A stretch of DNA of 64,000 nt from Deltaproteobacteria bacterium (GCA_016704445.1 JADJAE010000002.1:124001-188000), one strand, 5' to 3'. Shown: positions 28,067 through 41,886, counted from the stretch's first letter. Notes: generated by a model from the sequence alone, not told the origin. Translations and numbers: made by a program.

Positions 28067-30230
28067 GGGAGCGCCTCCGGGGAGCGACGGCGCGTGACCA
28101 GCAGCAGGATCAGGAAGATGAGGACGGCGTAGGCGGAGGCGTATCCGTACTGGGCCTGTCGGGTGAAGGCCCAGCGGTAGGCCTCGCTCACCAGGATGTC
28201 CGTCTCGCCGTCGGGCTCTCCACCCGACACCAGGAACACCACGTTGAACTGGTTGAAGGTCCAGACGGCGCCCATGGCCACGGAGGGCCCCATGGCGGGG
28301 CGGAGCATCGGCACCGTGACCTTCCAGAACTGCTGCCACGCGGTGGCGCCGTCGACGGCGGCGGCTTCATAGAGGTCCTTCGGGATGCCCGCGAGGGCGC
28401 CGATGGTGACCACCATCATGAAGGGAAAGCCGAGCCACACGTTGGTGGCCACGTTGGCCGCGAACGCCGTGGAGAAGCGCGCGAACCAGCTCACGGGCTC
28501 ACCCCCGAGGGCCGTGAGCAGCGCGTTCACTGCGCCGAACTGCCGATGGAACATCCCCTTCCACGCGAGCGCCGTCACGTAGGAGGGCACCGCCCAGGGG
28601 ATGATCAGCAGCACCCGATAGAGGGCCTTCATCCGAAGCAGCGGGCGGGAGAGCAGCAGCGCGAGCGCCACCCCTATGGAGACGTGGAGGGTGATGTTGG
28701 CCGCCGTCCAGAGCACCGTGACCAGGAGCACCCGATAGAACGATCCCGTTGCCAGGAGGGGGCCGCCGCGCGCCGTGAGGATGTCGACATAGTTGGCGAG
28801 GCCCACGTAGTACGAGTGGCCCTCGCGGGTGGCGTAGAGCGAGGTGACCGCGCCGATGACCAGCGGCACCACCACCAGCAGCGCCAGCGTGACGGCGGCG
28901 TGGGTGACCCAGGCGTAGGCCGGCAGCGAGCGCCGGAGGTCACGGCGGAATACCGGGTCGCGTAAGCCGCGCAGGGAGTTGAGCACCAGGCCCATGGCGA
29001 GCATGCCCACCGCGAGGAGCGCGAGCGTGGCGTCGCGCCGGCGGGGCAGGGGGCGGGTCACGTCGGTGAAGCGGTGCTCGGCCTCCTCGAGCGCCGTGCG
29101 CGGGGAGCGGTCGCCCCGGAGCGCCTTCAGGATCGCCTGCCGCGCGGGCTCGAACACCGCCCTCATGTGCGGGTGCGTGGGCATCGGGCGGGCGTGCGCC
29201 GCGGCCTCGCGAAACACCGAGAGCACGGGGTCGCGGGCGAGCTCGGGGTCGGCGGTCCAGGCGTCGCGGGTGGCGACCACCTGGCGGCCGACGCGGGCGC
29301 GGATCACCGCGGCGGGCACCTCCGTGAGGGCCTCGGCGAGGGCGATGGCCGCGGAGGGATCGTGGCTGCGCGAGGAGACGAAGGCGCCCTCGACGGTGGC
29401 GTAGGGCTCCATGAGACGCCCGCCGGCGTCGGCGAGGGCGGGCAGCGGGGCCACCCGGAAGGGGACGCGCGACCCGAGCTCGGCGGCGAGCCACGGACCC
29501 GAGATGGCCGTCGCGGCGCGGCCGGTGGAGAAGAGCTGGGAGACGAGCGCGCCGGAGGCCTCGTCGGGGATCACCCCCGCGCGGGTCATGGCGATCACCC
29601 GGCGCAGCGAGCGCTCGGCCGCGGGGCCGACGAAGGTGTAGCGCCCGGCGTCGTCGAGCATGGCGCCGCCGTAGGCGTGCAGCAGCGGCGCGTGGAAGTA
29701 GGCGCCCTGGGACTCATACACGAGCGGGTATGTTCCGGAGGGGAGGCGCGGGCGCAGGGCCTCGATGGACTCGAGCGTGGCGGGGGGCGCGGGGTCGGTC
29801 CAGAGGGCGGGGTTGATGAAGAGGGCGACGCACTTCACCGAGAGGGGGAAGGCGTAGAGGTCGCCCGCGGCGGTGAGGGCGCGCACGGCGGTGGCGTCGA
29901 AGCGCGCGGTGACGGCGGCGTTGGCGGCGCGGGCGACGGGGGCGACGAGGCCGAGGGCGCGGTAGCTGGCGAGGCGCTCGTGGGCGTCGACGAAGACGTC
30001 GGGGCCGTGGTCGTGGGGGATCGCCGACTCCAGCTTGGAGGCGTAGGCCTCGAAGGGGACGGCGAGCACGTCGAGGCTGGCGGCGGGGTGCGCGCGGCGC
30101 CAGGCGTCGAGCACCTGGTCGAGGGCGGTCTGCTCGGCGCCGCGGTAGGCGTGCCAGAGCGTGAGGTGCTGCGCGGAGGCCGACGGCGCGGCGAGGAGGA
30201 GGGAGAGGGCGACGAAGAGGCGACGGGGGG

Positions 30231-30234
<4 letters not shown>
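28063..30234 (-). CDS. Fused sugar-binding protein and MalF-type permease
   Basis: 723 residues from GTG 30234. A signal peptide (LSLLLAAPSASAQ) leads into an extracellular solute-binding domain of the maltose-binding type (residues about 22-390: LTLWHAYRGAEQ, VFVDAHERLASYRALG, YPLVYESQGAYFHAPL). After a basic linker come a membrane helix (about 400-420) and a MalF-type permease (to 723) with EAA loop YEAAAVDGATAWQQFWKV. Binding protein and permease are normally separate; here one frame without interruption joins them, so the receptor would be tethered to its own channel. Start and stop overlap neighbours by 4 nt each. Substrate probably an oligosaccharide, by family only. Confidence 0.85.
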
Positions 30235-31312
<1,078 letters not shown>

Positions 31313-31395
31313 GGGCGCGGAGTGTTCCAGAAGTGCCCTGTGCTTGGGAATCCCATTCTCCTGCCTCGTGCGTGGCGTTCGGGATACGGTCGGGC

Positions 31396-32711
31396 GTGCG
31401 CCGCCCCGTGCTGCTGCTCCTGCTCTGCGCCGCGGTGCTCCTCTGCGCGTGGCCCGCGCTCACCGGCGACCCCCTCCTCGACGACCTGCGCCTCGTCCCG
31501 CTGCGCCGCCCCTTCCCCCGCGCGGACGTCTTCGCCCAGCCCCCCCGCTGGCAGCCCGCGGTCGAGCTCTCCTTCCGCGCCGTGGCCGCGCTCTCCCCGC
31601 AGCGCTTCGTCATCGCGGTGCAGCTCCACCACCTCGCCTCCCTGGCGCTGCACCTGCTGGCCGTCTGGCTCCTGCTGCGGCTCGCGCTCGCCCGCCACCC
31701 CGGCGACCGGGTGCACCCCTGGCACGCCCTGGTGCTCGGCGCCTTCGCGCTGCACCCCTCGCTGCTGGAGTCCTACGGCCACCTCGCGGCCCGCGGCGAG
31801 GCCATCTCCGCCGCCTGCCTCGCGGGCCTCGCGCTCTCGCTCCATCATGGCCGCGCCGCGCCCGCCCTCGCGCTCACCCTCCTGGGCATGGCCGCCTCGC
31901 CCGGCTTCGCACCCGCCGCCGCCGCGCTCGGCCTCGCCGCCGCGCTCGAGCAGCCCTCCACCCGATCGCGCCGCACGGCCCTCGCCATCGCGCTGACGGC
32001 GCTGCTCAGCGCGCTGCTCACCTTCGGGGCGCGCCCCTCGCTCGACGACCTCCTCCGATGGTCCATGCGGGTCCCCAGGGCGGTGTCCATCGCCACCCGG
32101 GCGCTGGTGGTCCCCACGGAGACGGCCCTCCGGCTTCCCCACTGGGAGCTCAGCCTCCCGATGAGCTCCGCCGAGCGGCTCACCGCGGCGCTCCCTTTAC
32201 TGGCCAGTGTATTCCTCTGGCGGCGCCAGGCCCGAGGCGCGGCGGTGCTCGTGCTGGGGGCGGCGCTCTCGGTGCTCCCGCTGGCGCGCTTCGCCGACTC
32301 GCTCGCCTACGGCTTCGACCGCTACCTCGCCGGCGCGGCGGTGCTGCTGGCCGTGGCGGTGCTGCGCGAGCCCGCGCCGTATGGATCGCCGCGCTCTCCT
32401 CCGGGACGCAGCGTCTCGTGGGCGGGTGCGGGGTGGCGCTGCTGGTGCTGCTGGGCTTCATGGCGCGGCAGACGGCCACGGGGTTCACCTCGGACTCCCA
32501 CCAGCTCGACGCGATGACCCAGATGCGGCCGCGCGACCCGTCGGGGCACCTTCGCAACGCCTGGTTCGCGGCGCGCACGGGCGACGTGGTCACCGCGCGG
32601 CGCTCGCTGCGCAACGCCCGCCGCCGGAGCCTGCTCACGCCCACGATGGACCGCGTGGCCCGCTCGATCGCGGCCGCGGTGGGCGAAGCGGTAGAGTCCC
32701 GCGCACCATGA
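31396..32711 (+). CDS. Polytopic membrane protein of GT-C/TMTC type (frameshifted)
   Basis: About 438 residues from GTG 31396 with roughly nine membrane helices. The first loop (DPLLDDLRLVPLRRPF) and the segment HLASLALHLLAVWLLLRLAL followed by FALHPSLLESYGHLAARGEA match the pattern of GT-C glycosyltransferases and TMTC proteins (HP..E..A.. with GR or RGE). The frame shifts near 32380-32392 (GAGCCCGCGCCG), after which the last helix (GGCGVALLVLLGFMA) and a cytoplasmic or periplasmic tail continue. A lipid-linked sugar transferase role is possible; sugar and acceptor unknown. TACGGT lies 5 nt before the start codon. Confidence 0.6.
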
Positions 32712-33694
32712 AGACCATCCGAGCGGTGCGCATCCGGGAGCCTGGGGACCTCGACGTGCTGGAGCTGGGGGAGGTGTCGCTGCGCGATCCGGGCGTCGGT
32801 GAGGTGCGGGTGAAGGTTGCGGCGGCGGGGCTCAACCGGGCCGACCTGATGCAGCGCGCGGGCAGGTACCCGGCGCCGCCCGGGGTGGCGGCTGATGTTC
32901 CGGGCCTGGAGTACGCGGGGCTGGTCGAGGCCGTGGGGGCGGAGGTGCGCGGCGTGGCCGTGGGCGACCGGGTGATGGGCCTGGTGGCCGGCGGGGCGAT
33001 GGCCGAGGCCGTGGTGGTGCATCACCGCGAGCTCATGGCGGTGCCCGAGGCGATGTCGCTGACCGACGCGGCGTCGATCCCCGAGGCCTTCGCGACGGCG
33101 TGGGACGCGCTGGTGCAGGCGGGCGCGCGCATGGGCGACGTGGTGCTGGTGCACGCGGCCGCGAGCGGGGTGGGCACCGCCGCGACGCAGCTCGCGAGGG
33201 CCATGGGCGCGAGGGTGATCGGCACCGGGCGCAACGCCGCGAAGCTGGCGCGCTGCGCGGAGTGGGGCCTCGACGAGGCGGTGGTCGCGAAGGACGGGCG
33301 CTTCGCCGACGCGGTGATGGCGCGCACCGGGGGAGCGGGCGTGACGGTGGTGCTCGACCTGGTGGGCGGCGGTTACCTGGAGGAGAGCCTGCGGTGCGCG
33401 GCGCAGGGGGCGAGGGTGATGCTGCTGGCGACGACGGGCGGCGGGACGGCGACGCTGCCGCTGGGGCTCGCGCTCTCCAAGAGGGTGACCGTGAAGGGCA
33501 CCGTGCTGCGGAGCCGAGCCCTGGAGGAGAAGATCGCCCTGGCGAGAGGCTTCAGCGGGGCGGTGGCTCCGGGCTTCGCGAGCGGGGCGCTGCGGCCGGT
33601 GGTGGACGCCGTGCTGCCGATGGAGCAGGTGCGAGAGGCCCACCGACGGATGGCGAGCGACGAGACCGTGGGGAAGATCGTGCTGCGCTGGTGA
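32708..33694 (+). CDS. NADPH:quinone oxidoreductase-like MDR-family protein
   Basis: 328 residues of the zinc-independent medium-chain dehydrogenase/reductase type. Seen: GLNRADLMQRAGRYPAPPG (substrate-domain signature of quinone oxidoreductase/PIG3-like enzymes), GLEYAGLVEAVG, and the nucleotide-binding segment VLVHAAASGVGTAATQLAR (about 146-164, AxxGxxxxA type typical for NADPH). No zinc-ligand cysteines are in the catalytic position. Probably reduces quinones or enones. The start overlaps the previous stop (ATGA); TAGAGT 10 nt upstream may add an internal promoter. Confidence 0.88.
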   Translation: MKTIRAVRIREPGDLDVLELGEVSLRDPGVGEVRVKVAAAGLNRADLMQRAGRYPAPPGVAADVPGLEYAGLVEAVGAEVRGVAVGDRVMGLVAGGAMAEAVVVHHRELMAVPEAMSLTDAASIPEAFATAWDALVQAGARMGDVVLVHAAASGVGTAATQLARAMGARVIGTGRNAAKLARCAEWGLDEAVVAKDGRFADAVMARTGGAGVTVVLDLVGGGYLEESLRCAAQGARVMLLATTGGGTATLPLGLALSKRVTVKGTVLRSRALEEKIALARGFSGAVAPGFASGALRPVVDAVLPMEQVREAHRRMASDETVGKIVLRW

Positions 33695-33716
33695 CGAATA
33701 CAGGGCCCTGTATTCG
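33695..33716. terminator. Perfect 22-bp palindrome between convergent genes
   Basis: CGAATACAGGG followed directly by CCCTGTATTCG forms a loopless perfect dyad, starting right after the stop of the plus-strand oxidoreductase and 6 nt before the stop of the minus-strand outer-membrane gene. The position fits a bidirectional terminator, but there is no T-tract on either side, so a protein-binding site is equally possible. Confidence 0.45.
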
Positions 33717-33721
33717 GGGGC

Positions 33722-34613
33722 CTAGAGCAGCCGGTGGAAGTACCGGAGGTTGAGCAGCAGCGTGGTCTGCGAGCCGCCGTGCACCTCCTGGCGCAGGGCG
33801 GCCTCGACCGCGAACATCTGGTCGATGTACCCGAGGCCCGCGGTGATGAGGTGCACCGGGTTGTTGAGCCGGATGTCGTCGTAGGTGTAGCCGAGGCGCA
33901 GCGGAACCCGGCTGGCCAGCAGCTCGACGCCGCCCGACCAGCGGGCGCGCGGGCCGTCGGCGAAGGAGGTCACGTCCCACACCGTGTCGGCCACGAGGTG
34001 GAGGGTGTCGATGGGGATGATCCCGATGCCGCCGCCGATGGAGAGGGGCGAGAGCGCCGTGTCGGGGTTGCTGAGGGAGTAGCCGGTGACGCCCAGGGCG
34101 AGCCACGACCAGGGCTTGAGCGCGATGCCGACGTCGACGGTGAAGCCCGAGAACGCGCTGCCCCGCACGCCGTTGGCGGTGGGGGCGCCCACGTAGTCGA
34201 GGTAGCGGCCGGTGACGCCGAGGCTCACCCCCTCGGCGAGCGCGGCGCCGAGGGAGATGCGGAAGTCGTGGTTGCGGGTGTCGCCGTCGAGCAGGGAGTA
34301 GTGGTAGGCGAGGCCCGCCCCCACCTTGCGCGTGGAGTCGACCACCGCGCCGCCGAAGGACCAGCGGCCCTGCGCCGGGATCCCAGAGCACCGAGCTGTC
34401 GACGTGGTAGACGCGCGACTGGCTCATGGCCGCGGGGTTGACGTAGAGCGCCGAGGTGCTCTGCGCGATGGCGTGGGTGCCGCCGCCGAGGGCCATGGTG
34501 CGCGCCGTGACGGGGGTCTCCGGGGCCGACTGCACCTGCCCCAGCGCGACCGACGGGACCAGGGCCAGCGCGGTCGCACAGCACAGCGATCGGGCGAGGA
34601 CGGTGAGCTCCAT
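33722..34613 (-). CDS. Outer-membrane beta-barrel protein (frameshifted)
   Basis: About 296 residues after repair. A signal peptide (LCCATALALVPSVALGQ) is followed by a FadL/PorV-like plug-type start (TMALGGGTHAIAQSTSALYVNPAAM) and then alternating amphipathic strands to a C-terminal barrel (YIDQMFAVEAALRQEV, LLLNLRYFHRLL). One extra base near 34379-34382 (GATCCCGGCG on the minus strand) breaks the frame between VLWDP and AQGRWSFGGAV. The alternate G-G-xNP motif is typical of FadL-related and UPF0164-type outer-membrane proteins. Ligand unknown. Confidence 0.7.
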
Positions 34614-34662
34614 GACTGCCGCGGATAGAACGCCACCGGGGGTGTGTCTACTTCCCGACCGG

Positions 34663-34814
34663 TTTTCCACAGGTCTCCCCACCGGCCTGTGGACAAACGC
34701 CTCCGGGCGCTCTCCCCCGTCTGGTCGATTTCTCGCGCTGGCAGCGTTCTTCCACGATGCTGCGACCCCTCTGGACCTGGTGTGTCCCGGGGCTGTGGAA
34801 AACGCTGTGGACAG
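34663..34814. promoter_or_regulatory. DnaA-box cluster upstream of dnaA
   Basis: Four 9-mers close to TTWTNCACA: TTTTCCACA at 34663-34671 (plus), TTGTCCACA at 34688-34696 (minus), TTTTCCACA at 34794-34802 (minus) and CTGTCCACA at 34806-34814 (minus). The last two are 12 bp apart and just before the dnaA start. They fit DnaA autoregulation or a second half of a bipartite origin. Confidence 0.7.
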
Positions 34815-34828
34815 GATGTTGTACCGCC

Positions 34829-36360
34829 GTGGGTGACGAGGCCAAGACGCTCTGGGACAAGGTGCTCGAGGCGCTCCGTGGCCGCGTGGGCGAGCAGATG
34901 ATCGACAAGCTGCTGCGCCCCCTGGAGGCCCTCGACGCCGCCGACGGGGTGCTGCTGCTGCGGGCGCCCAATGACTTCGCGCGCGAGTGGGTGACCAAGG
35001 GCTACGTGCCCGTGGTCGAGGAGACCCTGCGCTACCTCACCGGCACCCCGTGGACCATCCACTGGGCCGCGAGCGCGAAGGCCGGCGCCTCGACCGCCCC
35101 CCGCGCCGCCCCGAAGCCCCCGCCCCCGCTGCCCCGCCCGGCCCCCGCCCGCCCTGCGCCCGCCGCCCCGGTCGCATCCGCCCCTGCGCCCGCGGCCCCG
35201 AAGCCCGCCGCGCCTGCGCGCACCATGGCCCCGCCGGTGTCGACCCAGCCCCGGCCCCGGCGCACAACCCCGGCGCCGCCAGCGGATCGGCGGGCTGCGG
35301 GCTCTCGCCCAAGTACACCTTCGACACCTTCGTGAACGGCCCGTCCAACAACGTGGCGCACGCGATGGCGCAGGCCATGTCCAACCTGGCGGGCCGGCGC
35401 GTCAACGTGCTCTTCCTCTGCGGGGGCACCGGGCTCGGCAAGACCCACCTCTCCAACGCCATCGGGCACCGCATCCTCGAGCAGAAGCCCGGCGCCCGCA
35501 TCGTCTATGTGAGCGCGGAGACCTTCACCAACGAGTACGTGGCGGCGATCCAGCAGAAGCGGATGGAGGAGTTTCGCGGGCGCTACCGCAACGAGTGCGA
35601 CGGGCTGCTCATCGACGACGTGCAGTTTCTCGCGGGCAGGGAGGGCACCCAGGAGGAGTTCTTCCACACCTTCAACGCGCTCTACCAGAAGGACATCCCG
35701 ATCGTCCTCACCAGCGACGTGCTGCCGCAGAACCTCCACGGCATGGCCGAGCGGCTCTGCTCGCGCTTCGCCAGCGGGCTCGTGGCGGAGGTCTATCCCC
35801 CGGAGCTGGAGACCCGCATCGCGATCCTGCGCAAGAAGGCCGAGCAGGACGGGGTGAAGCTCGACGACGAGACCGCGGCCCTGATCGCCAGCGCCGGGAG
35901 CAACGTGCGCGAGCTGGAGGGGATGCTGATGAAGCTGTCGATCCGGGCGAGCCTGAACGGCCGCGGGGTGATCGACGCGGCGCTGGCGAGGGAGACCCTG
36001 CGCATCGGGTCGAAGCCCGCGGTGACCACCGTGGAGGACGTCCAGCGGGCGGTCTGCGACCACTACCGCATCAAGCTCAACCAGCTCACCGGGAAGGACC
36101 GCCACAAGGAGGTGGCCCTCCCCCGGCAGGTGGCCATGTACCTGGCCCGCACCCACCTCGGGACCTCGTTTCCCCAGATCGGCGCCCGCTTCAACGGGAA
36201 GGACCACACCACCGTCATGTCGTCCGTGCGCAAGGTGGCGAAGCTCCGGGTGGACGACCTGGAGGTCGCCGCCGCCCTGGAGGCCATCTCCCTGAAGCTG
36301 GGCTTTGCCGCCCCGGTGCTGGACGTCGCGGCCGGGGCCGAGGAGTACTCCTCTCGATGA
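34829..36360 (+). CDS. dnaA: Chromosomal replication initiator DnaA (apparent frameshift in linker)
   Basis: About 510 residues after repair. Domain I starts DEAKTLWDKVLEALRGRVGE; domain II is a long Pro/Ala linker where the frame shifts (35240-35300, exact point not fixable because the linker is not conserved); domain III has the AAA+ core: CGGTGLGKTHLSNAIGH Walker A, LLIDDVQFLAG Walker B, and the arginine-finger/sensor segments; domain IV ends with the DNA-binding signature LPRQVAMYLARTHLG...FNGKDHTTVMS. Total length is one base short of a multiple of three. Since dnaA is essential, a sequencing error is the likely cause. GTG 34829 is chosen because domain I begins just after it. It starts the dnaA-oriC-dnaN-recF-gyrB block. 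Confidence 0.9.
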
Positions 36361-36682
36361 TTTCCCCGGGAAACAGCGCCTTCACCAGCCTGTGGAAAAC
36401 CCTGTGGGCCCGTAGGGGTGCTTCCCTGGTGACGGGGACTGTGGACGGGGCTGGGGATGGCGTACGGTGCGAACTGTCCCCGGCGATTCAACAGTCGAGC
36501 CCCCGGTCGGCGTCCCCAGCGCGTCCCCCTGTAGAACAGCAGGAAACGGTGTTTTCCACCGTCTCCACAGGACTCACTACTAAGATCGTTTAATTGAATT
36601 CAATTCTCCCTGAATGGAGAAGAAGACATCCGGAAGCCAACCGGGTCGGGACGCTGAGCACGACCGAAGGACAGAGTGAGCG
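36361..36682. other. Probable chromosomal origin (oriC) between dnaA and dnaN
   Basis: 322 nt without a gene. DnaA-box-like sites: TTTTCCACA at 36391-36399 (minus strand), CCGTCCACA at 36440-36448 (minus), TTTTCCACC at 36552-36560 (plus), GTCTCCACA at 36561-36569 (plus). An AT-rich stretch at about 36575-36611, unusual in this GC-rich DNA, contains a perfect 14-bp palindrome AATTGAATTCAATT (36592-36605) and is the likely unwinding element. The dnaA-dnaN gap is a common origin position. Confidence 0.75.
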
Positions 36683-37816
36683 ATGGAGTTCGTGGTCAAC
36701 AAGCGGGAGTTCGTGAGGGCGCTGAGCCGGGTGCAGAGCGTGGCGGACAAGAAGTCGGCGATGCCCATCCTGACGAACGTGCTGATCGTGGCGGATGCTT
36801 CGGGCGTGCGGCTCGCGGCCACCGACCTGACGCTCGCGGTGACGGCCCACTGCAAGGCCGACGTCCGCAAGGGCGGCACCGTGGCGCTCCCGGCGCGGCA
36901 CGTCTTCGACGTCGTGAAGGTGCTCCCGGACGGGGACGTCACGGTCACCGTCGAGAAGAACTTCTCCGCGCGCATCAAGTCCGGCAAGCGCCGCTTCGAC
37001 CTGAGCGGGATGCCCGGCGAGGACTTCCCCACCCTGCCCGACCCGAGCAAGGTCACGCTCACCCTCATCCCCGCCGACGACGTGGCCGACCTCATCGCGC
37101 TCACGCAGTTCTCCATGTCCGCGGACGACACCCGCCCCCACCTCTCGGCGGCGCTCTTCGAGCTCGCGGGCGAGGTGCTCCGGGTGGTCACCACCGACGG
37201 CCACCGGCTCTCCAAGGCCGAGCGCAAGATCAGCGGCATGAAGGGCCAGAGCAAGCTGCTCATCCCCGCCAAGGCGGTGCACGAGCTCAAGCGCATGGTC
37301 GACGAGCTGCGCGCCGAGAAGAAGGACGCCACCAGCGGCCCGCTCACCGTGGGCATCGGCGCCGCCAGCTCGCAGGGCCCGGTGTTCTTCCAGCGCGACG
37401 GGATGACCCTCTCGTCCAAGCTGGTCGACGCGGCCTTCCCCTCGTACGAGCAGGTGATCCCCTCGGCCACCGACCGCACGGTGACCGCCTCGCGCACCGC
37501 CCTCCTCGACGCCCTGCGCGCGGTCTCCCTCGTGGCCTCCGACCGCACCAGCGGCGTCAAGCTCCAGGTGAACTCCTCGCGCATGCTCATCACCAGCGAG
37601 AACCCCGAGATCGGCGCCGGCAGCGACGAGATCGACGCCTCGCTCCAGGGCCCGGACGTCACCATCGGCTTCAACAGCAAGTACCTCACCGACGCCCTGA
37701 GCGCGCTCACCTCCGAGGAGGTCGCCCTCGAGCTCTCCGGCGAGCTCGACCCCGGGATGATCAAGCCCGTCGGCCGCGACGACTACCTCGGCGTCATCAT
37801 GCCGATGCGCATCTGA
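36683..37816 (+). CDS. dnaN: DNA polymerase III beta sliding clamp
   Basis: 377 residues, intact. It starts MEFVVNKREFVRALSRVQSV and shows the clamp features KSAMPILTNVLI, FDLSGMPGEDFPTLP, VVTTDGHRLSKAER and the C-terminal YLGVIMPMRI. The protein forms a ring dimer that tethers polymerase III to DNA. Gene order after dnaA and before recF is standard. recF follows after 34 nt. Confidence 0.97.
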   Translation: MEFVVNKREFVRALSRVQSVADKKSAMPILTNVLIVADASGVRLAATDLTLAVTAHCKADVRKGGTVALPARHVFDVVKVLPDGDVTVTVEKNFSARIKSGKRRFDLSGMPGEDFPTLPDPSKVTLTLIPADDVADLIALTQFSMSADDTRPHLSAALFELAGEVLRVVTTDGHRLSKAERKISGMKGQSKLLIPAKAVHELKRMVDELRAEKKDATSGPLTVGIGAASSQGPVFFQRDGMTLSSKLVDAAFPSYEQVIPSATDRTVTASRTALLDALRAVSLVASDRTSGVKLQVNSSRMLITSENPEIGAGSDEIDASLQGPDVTIGFNSKYLTDALSALTSEEVALELSGELDPGMIKPVGRDDYLGVIMPMRI

Positions 37817-37850
37817 GCCGACCTCCCTCACCCTCCTCTTCCTGCCCGTC

Positions 37851-38945
37851 GTGATCCCGCTCCACATCACCGAGCTCAGCGTCGACGGGTTTCGCAACCT
37901 CCACGGCGTGAAGCTCGCCCCCTCGCCCGGCGGCAACGTGCTGCTGGGCGACAACGGGCACGGCAAGACCTCCGTCCTCGAGGCCATCGACTACGCCGCC
38001 TCGCTGCGGTCGTTTCGCGGCGCCACCCGCACCCAGCTCATCGGCCACGAGGCGAAGTCCGCGGACATCCTGATGCGCGTCGGGGGCCCGTCCCCGTCGC
38101 GCGAGTACCGCCTGCGCCTCGGCCGCGTCACCCGGGAGATCACCCTCGACGGCAAGCGCCCCGAGCGCGCCGTGGAGTACTTCTCCGGCGCCGCCTGCGT
38201 GGTCTTCCACCCGGGCGACCTCGACCTGGTGCGAGGCCCGCCGGAGCTTCGCCGCCGGCTGCTCGACCGCATCCTGGTGCGCGCCGTCGACGGCTACGGC
38301 GAGGCGCTCAAGTCCTATGGCAAGGCCCTCCGCGCCCGCAACGCGCTGCTGCGGGAGAAGCACCCCAACGCCAAGGCCATCCAGGCCTACGACTTCCCCG
38401 TCGCCCGCTACGGCAGCGCCCTCACCCGCGCCCGCACCGTGCTCGCCCACGACCTCGTGCCCGCCGCGCGCCGCGCCCTCGACGAGGTGGCGCTCAGCCC
38501 CGACGCCATCGAGCTCAAGTACCAGCCCCGGGCCTCCGGCGACCAGGTGGCCTTCACCGCCGCTCTGGCCGAGGGCCTCGCCCGCGACCTCGCCCGCCGC
38601 AGCACCTCGCTCGGGCCGCACGGCGACGACCTCGCCATCACCTGGTCGGGCCTCCCCGCCCGCGTGGTGGCCAGCCAGGGGCAGACCCGCGCGCTCGCCC
38701 TCGCGCTGCGCCTCGCCGAGCTCCACGTGCTCGAGGCCCGCACCCGCGCCATCCCCGTGCTGCTGCTCGACGACGTCTCCAGCGAGCTCGACCGGGAGCG
38801 CACCGCCAGGCTCTTCAAGCTGGTCGCGGCCCTCGGCGCGCAGGTCTTCGTGACCACCACCGACCCGGCCATCGCGGCGATGCTCCCGGGCGCCCGGCGC
38901 TTCACCGTGGCCGACGGCGCGGTCAGCCCCGCCGGCGCAGGGTGA
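37851..38945 (+). CDS. recF: DNA replication and repair protein RecF
   Basis: 364 residues from GTG 37851. SMC-like ATPase: Walker A LLGDNGHGKTSVLEAI (about 27-42), signature region SQGQTRALALALRLAE (about 281) and Walker B VLLLDDVSSELDRER (about 303). The N-terminal LSVDGFRNL is typical. RecF loads RecA at gaps with RecO and RecR. Downstream of dnaN in the usual order. Confidence 0.95.
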   Translation: MIPLHITELSVDGFRNLHGVKLAPSPGGNVLLGDNGHGKTSVLEAIDYAASLRSFRGATRTQLIGHEAKSADILMRVGGPSPSREYRLRLGRVTREITLDGKRPERAVEYFSGAACVVFHPGDLDLVRGPPELRRRLLDRILVRAVDGYGEALKSYGKALRARNALLREKHPNAKAIQAYDFPVARYGSALTRARTVLAHDLVPAARRALDEVALSPDAIELKYQPRASGDQVAFTAALAEGLARDLARRSTSLGPHGDDLAITWSGLPARVVASQGQTRALALALRLAELHVLEARTRAIPVLLLDDVSSELDRERTARLFKLVAALGAQVFVTTTDPAIAAMLPGARRFTVADGAVSPAGAG

Positions 38946-38961
38946 TGGACATAGTCTGACA

Positions 38962-38990
38962 TTGCCTTCAGGGGGGCCATCTGCTAGAGA
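38962..38990 (+). promoter_or_regulatory. Candidate sigma-70-type promoter for gyrB
   Basis: TTGCCT (38962-38967), 17-bp spacer, TAGAGA (38985-38990), 31 nt before the gyrB ATG at 39022, with a Shine-Dalgarno-like GAGGAAA (39009-39015). Spacing is ideal; both boxes are partial matches. Confidence 0.45.
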
Positions 38991-39021
38991 AAAGCCCTGA
39001 AATTACCGAGGAAATCACGAC

Positions 39022-41521
<2,500 letters not shown>

Positions 41522-41596
41522 CCAACAACACCCTCTGGGCGCGCCGGTGATGCACCGTGCGCCTGGAACTCCACCCGAAACACCCGCCGCCGCCAT

Positions 41597-41625
41597 TTGA
41601 CAGGGCGCGGGGCTTCGGGTACCAA
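41597..41625 (+). promoter_or_regulatory. Candidate promoter with perfect -35 box for the small gene at 41656
   Basis: TTGACA (41597-41602) is a perfect -35 hexamer; TACCAA (41620-41625) stands 17 bp downstream. Transcription would start near 41632, leaving a short leader with AAAAGGG (41643-41649) as ribosome binding site before ATG 41656. Confidence 0.5.
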
Positions 41626-41655
41626 CCGCCTCCCTCGAATCGCAAAAGGGTTGTC

Positions 41656-41886
41656 ATGCAGAAGCCGAAGTTCCGTACCGCCGACAAGTCCGCCTGGGTG
41701 TTCGTGACCACGCAGCTCCACAAGCGCCCGGTCAAGGCGATGAGCCGTCGCGCCGCGCTCCGTTGCGGCTACCTGGCGGGCGCCGCCAACCGCCTCGGGA
41801 TCGAAGACCAGCGCGCTCTCCCGACGCCGCACATGGACGAGACCATGAGCGCGTTCATCAAGCGCGTGAAGTCCGCCCAGGCCTGA
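41656..41886 (+). CDS. Small basic protein, unknown
   Basis: 76 residues from ATG 41656, chosen for the AAAAGGG ribosome binding site 6 nt upstream; a longer in-frame version from 41557 would overlap the promoter. The sequence is basic and soluble (KFRTADKSAWVFVTTQ, AMSRRAALRCGYLAGAANRL). No family recognised. The near-consensus promoter and good ribosome binding site argue that it is real and expressed. Confidence 0.6.
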   Translation: MQKPKFRTADKSAWVFVTTQLHKRPVKAMSRRAALRCGYLAGAANRLGIEDQRALPTPHMDETMSAFIKRVKSAQA

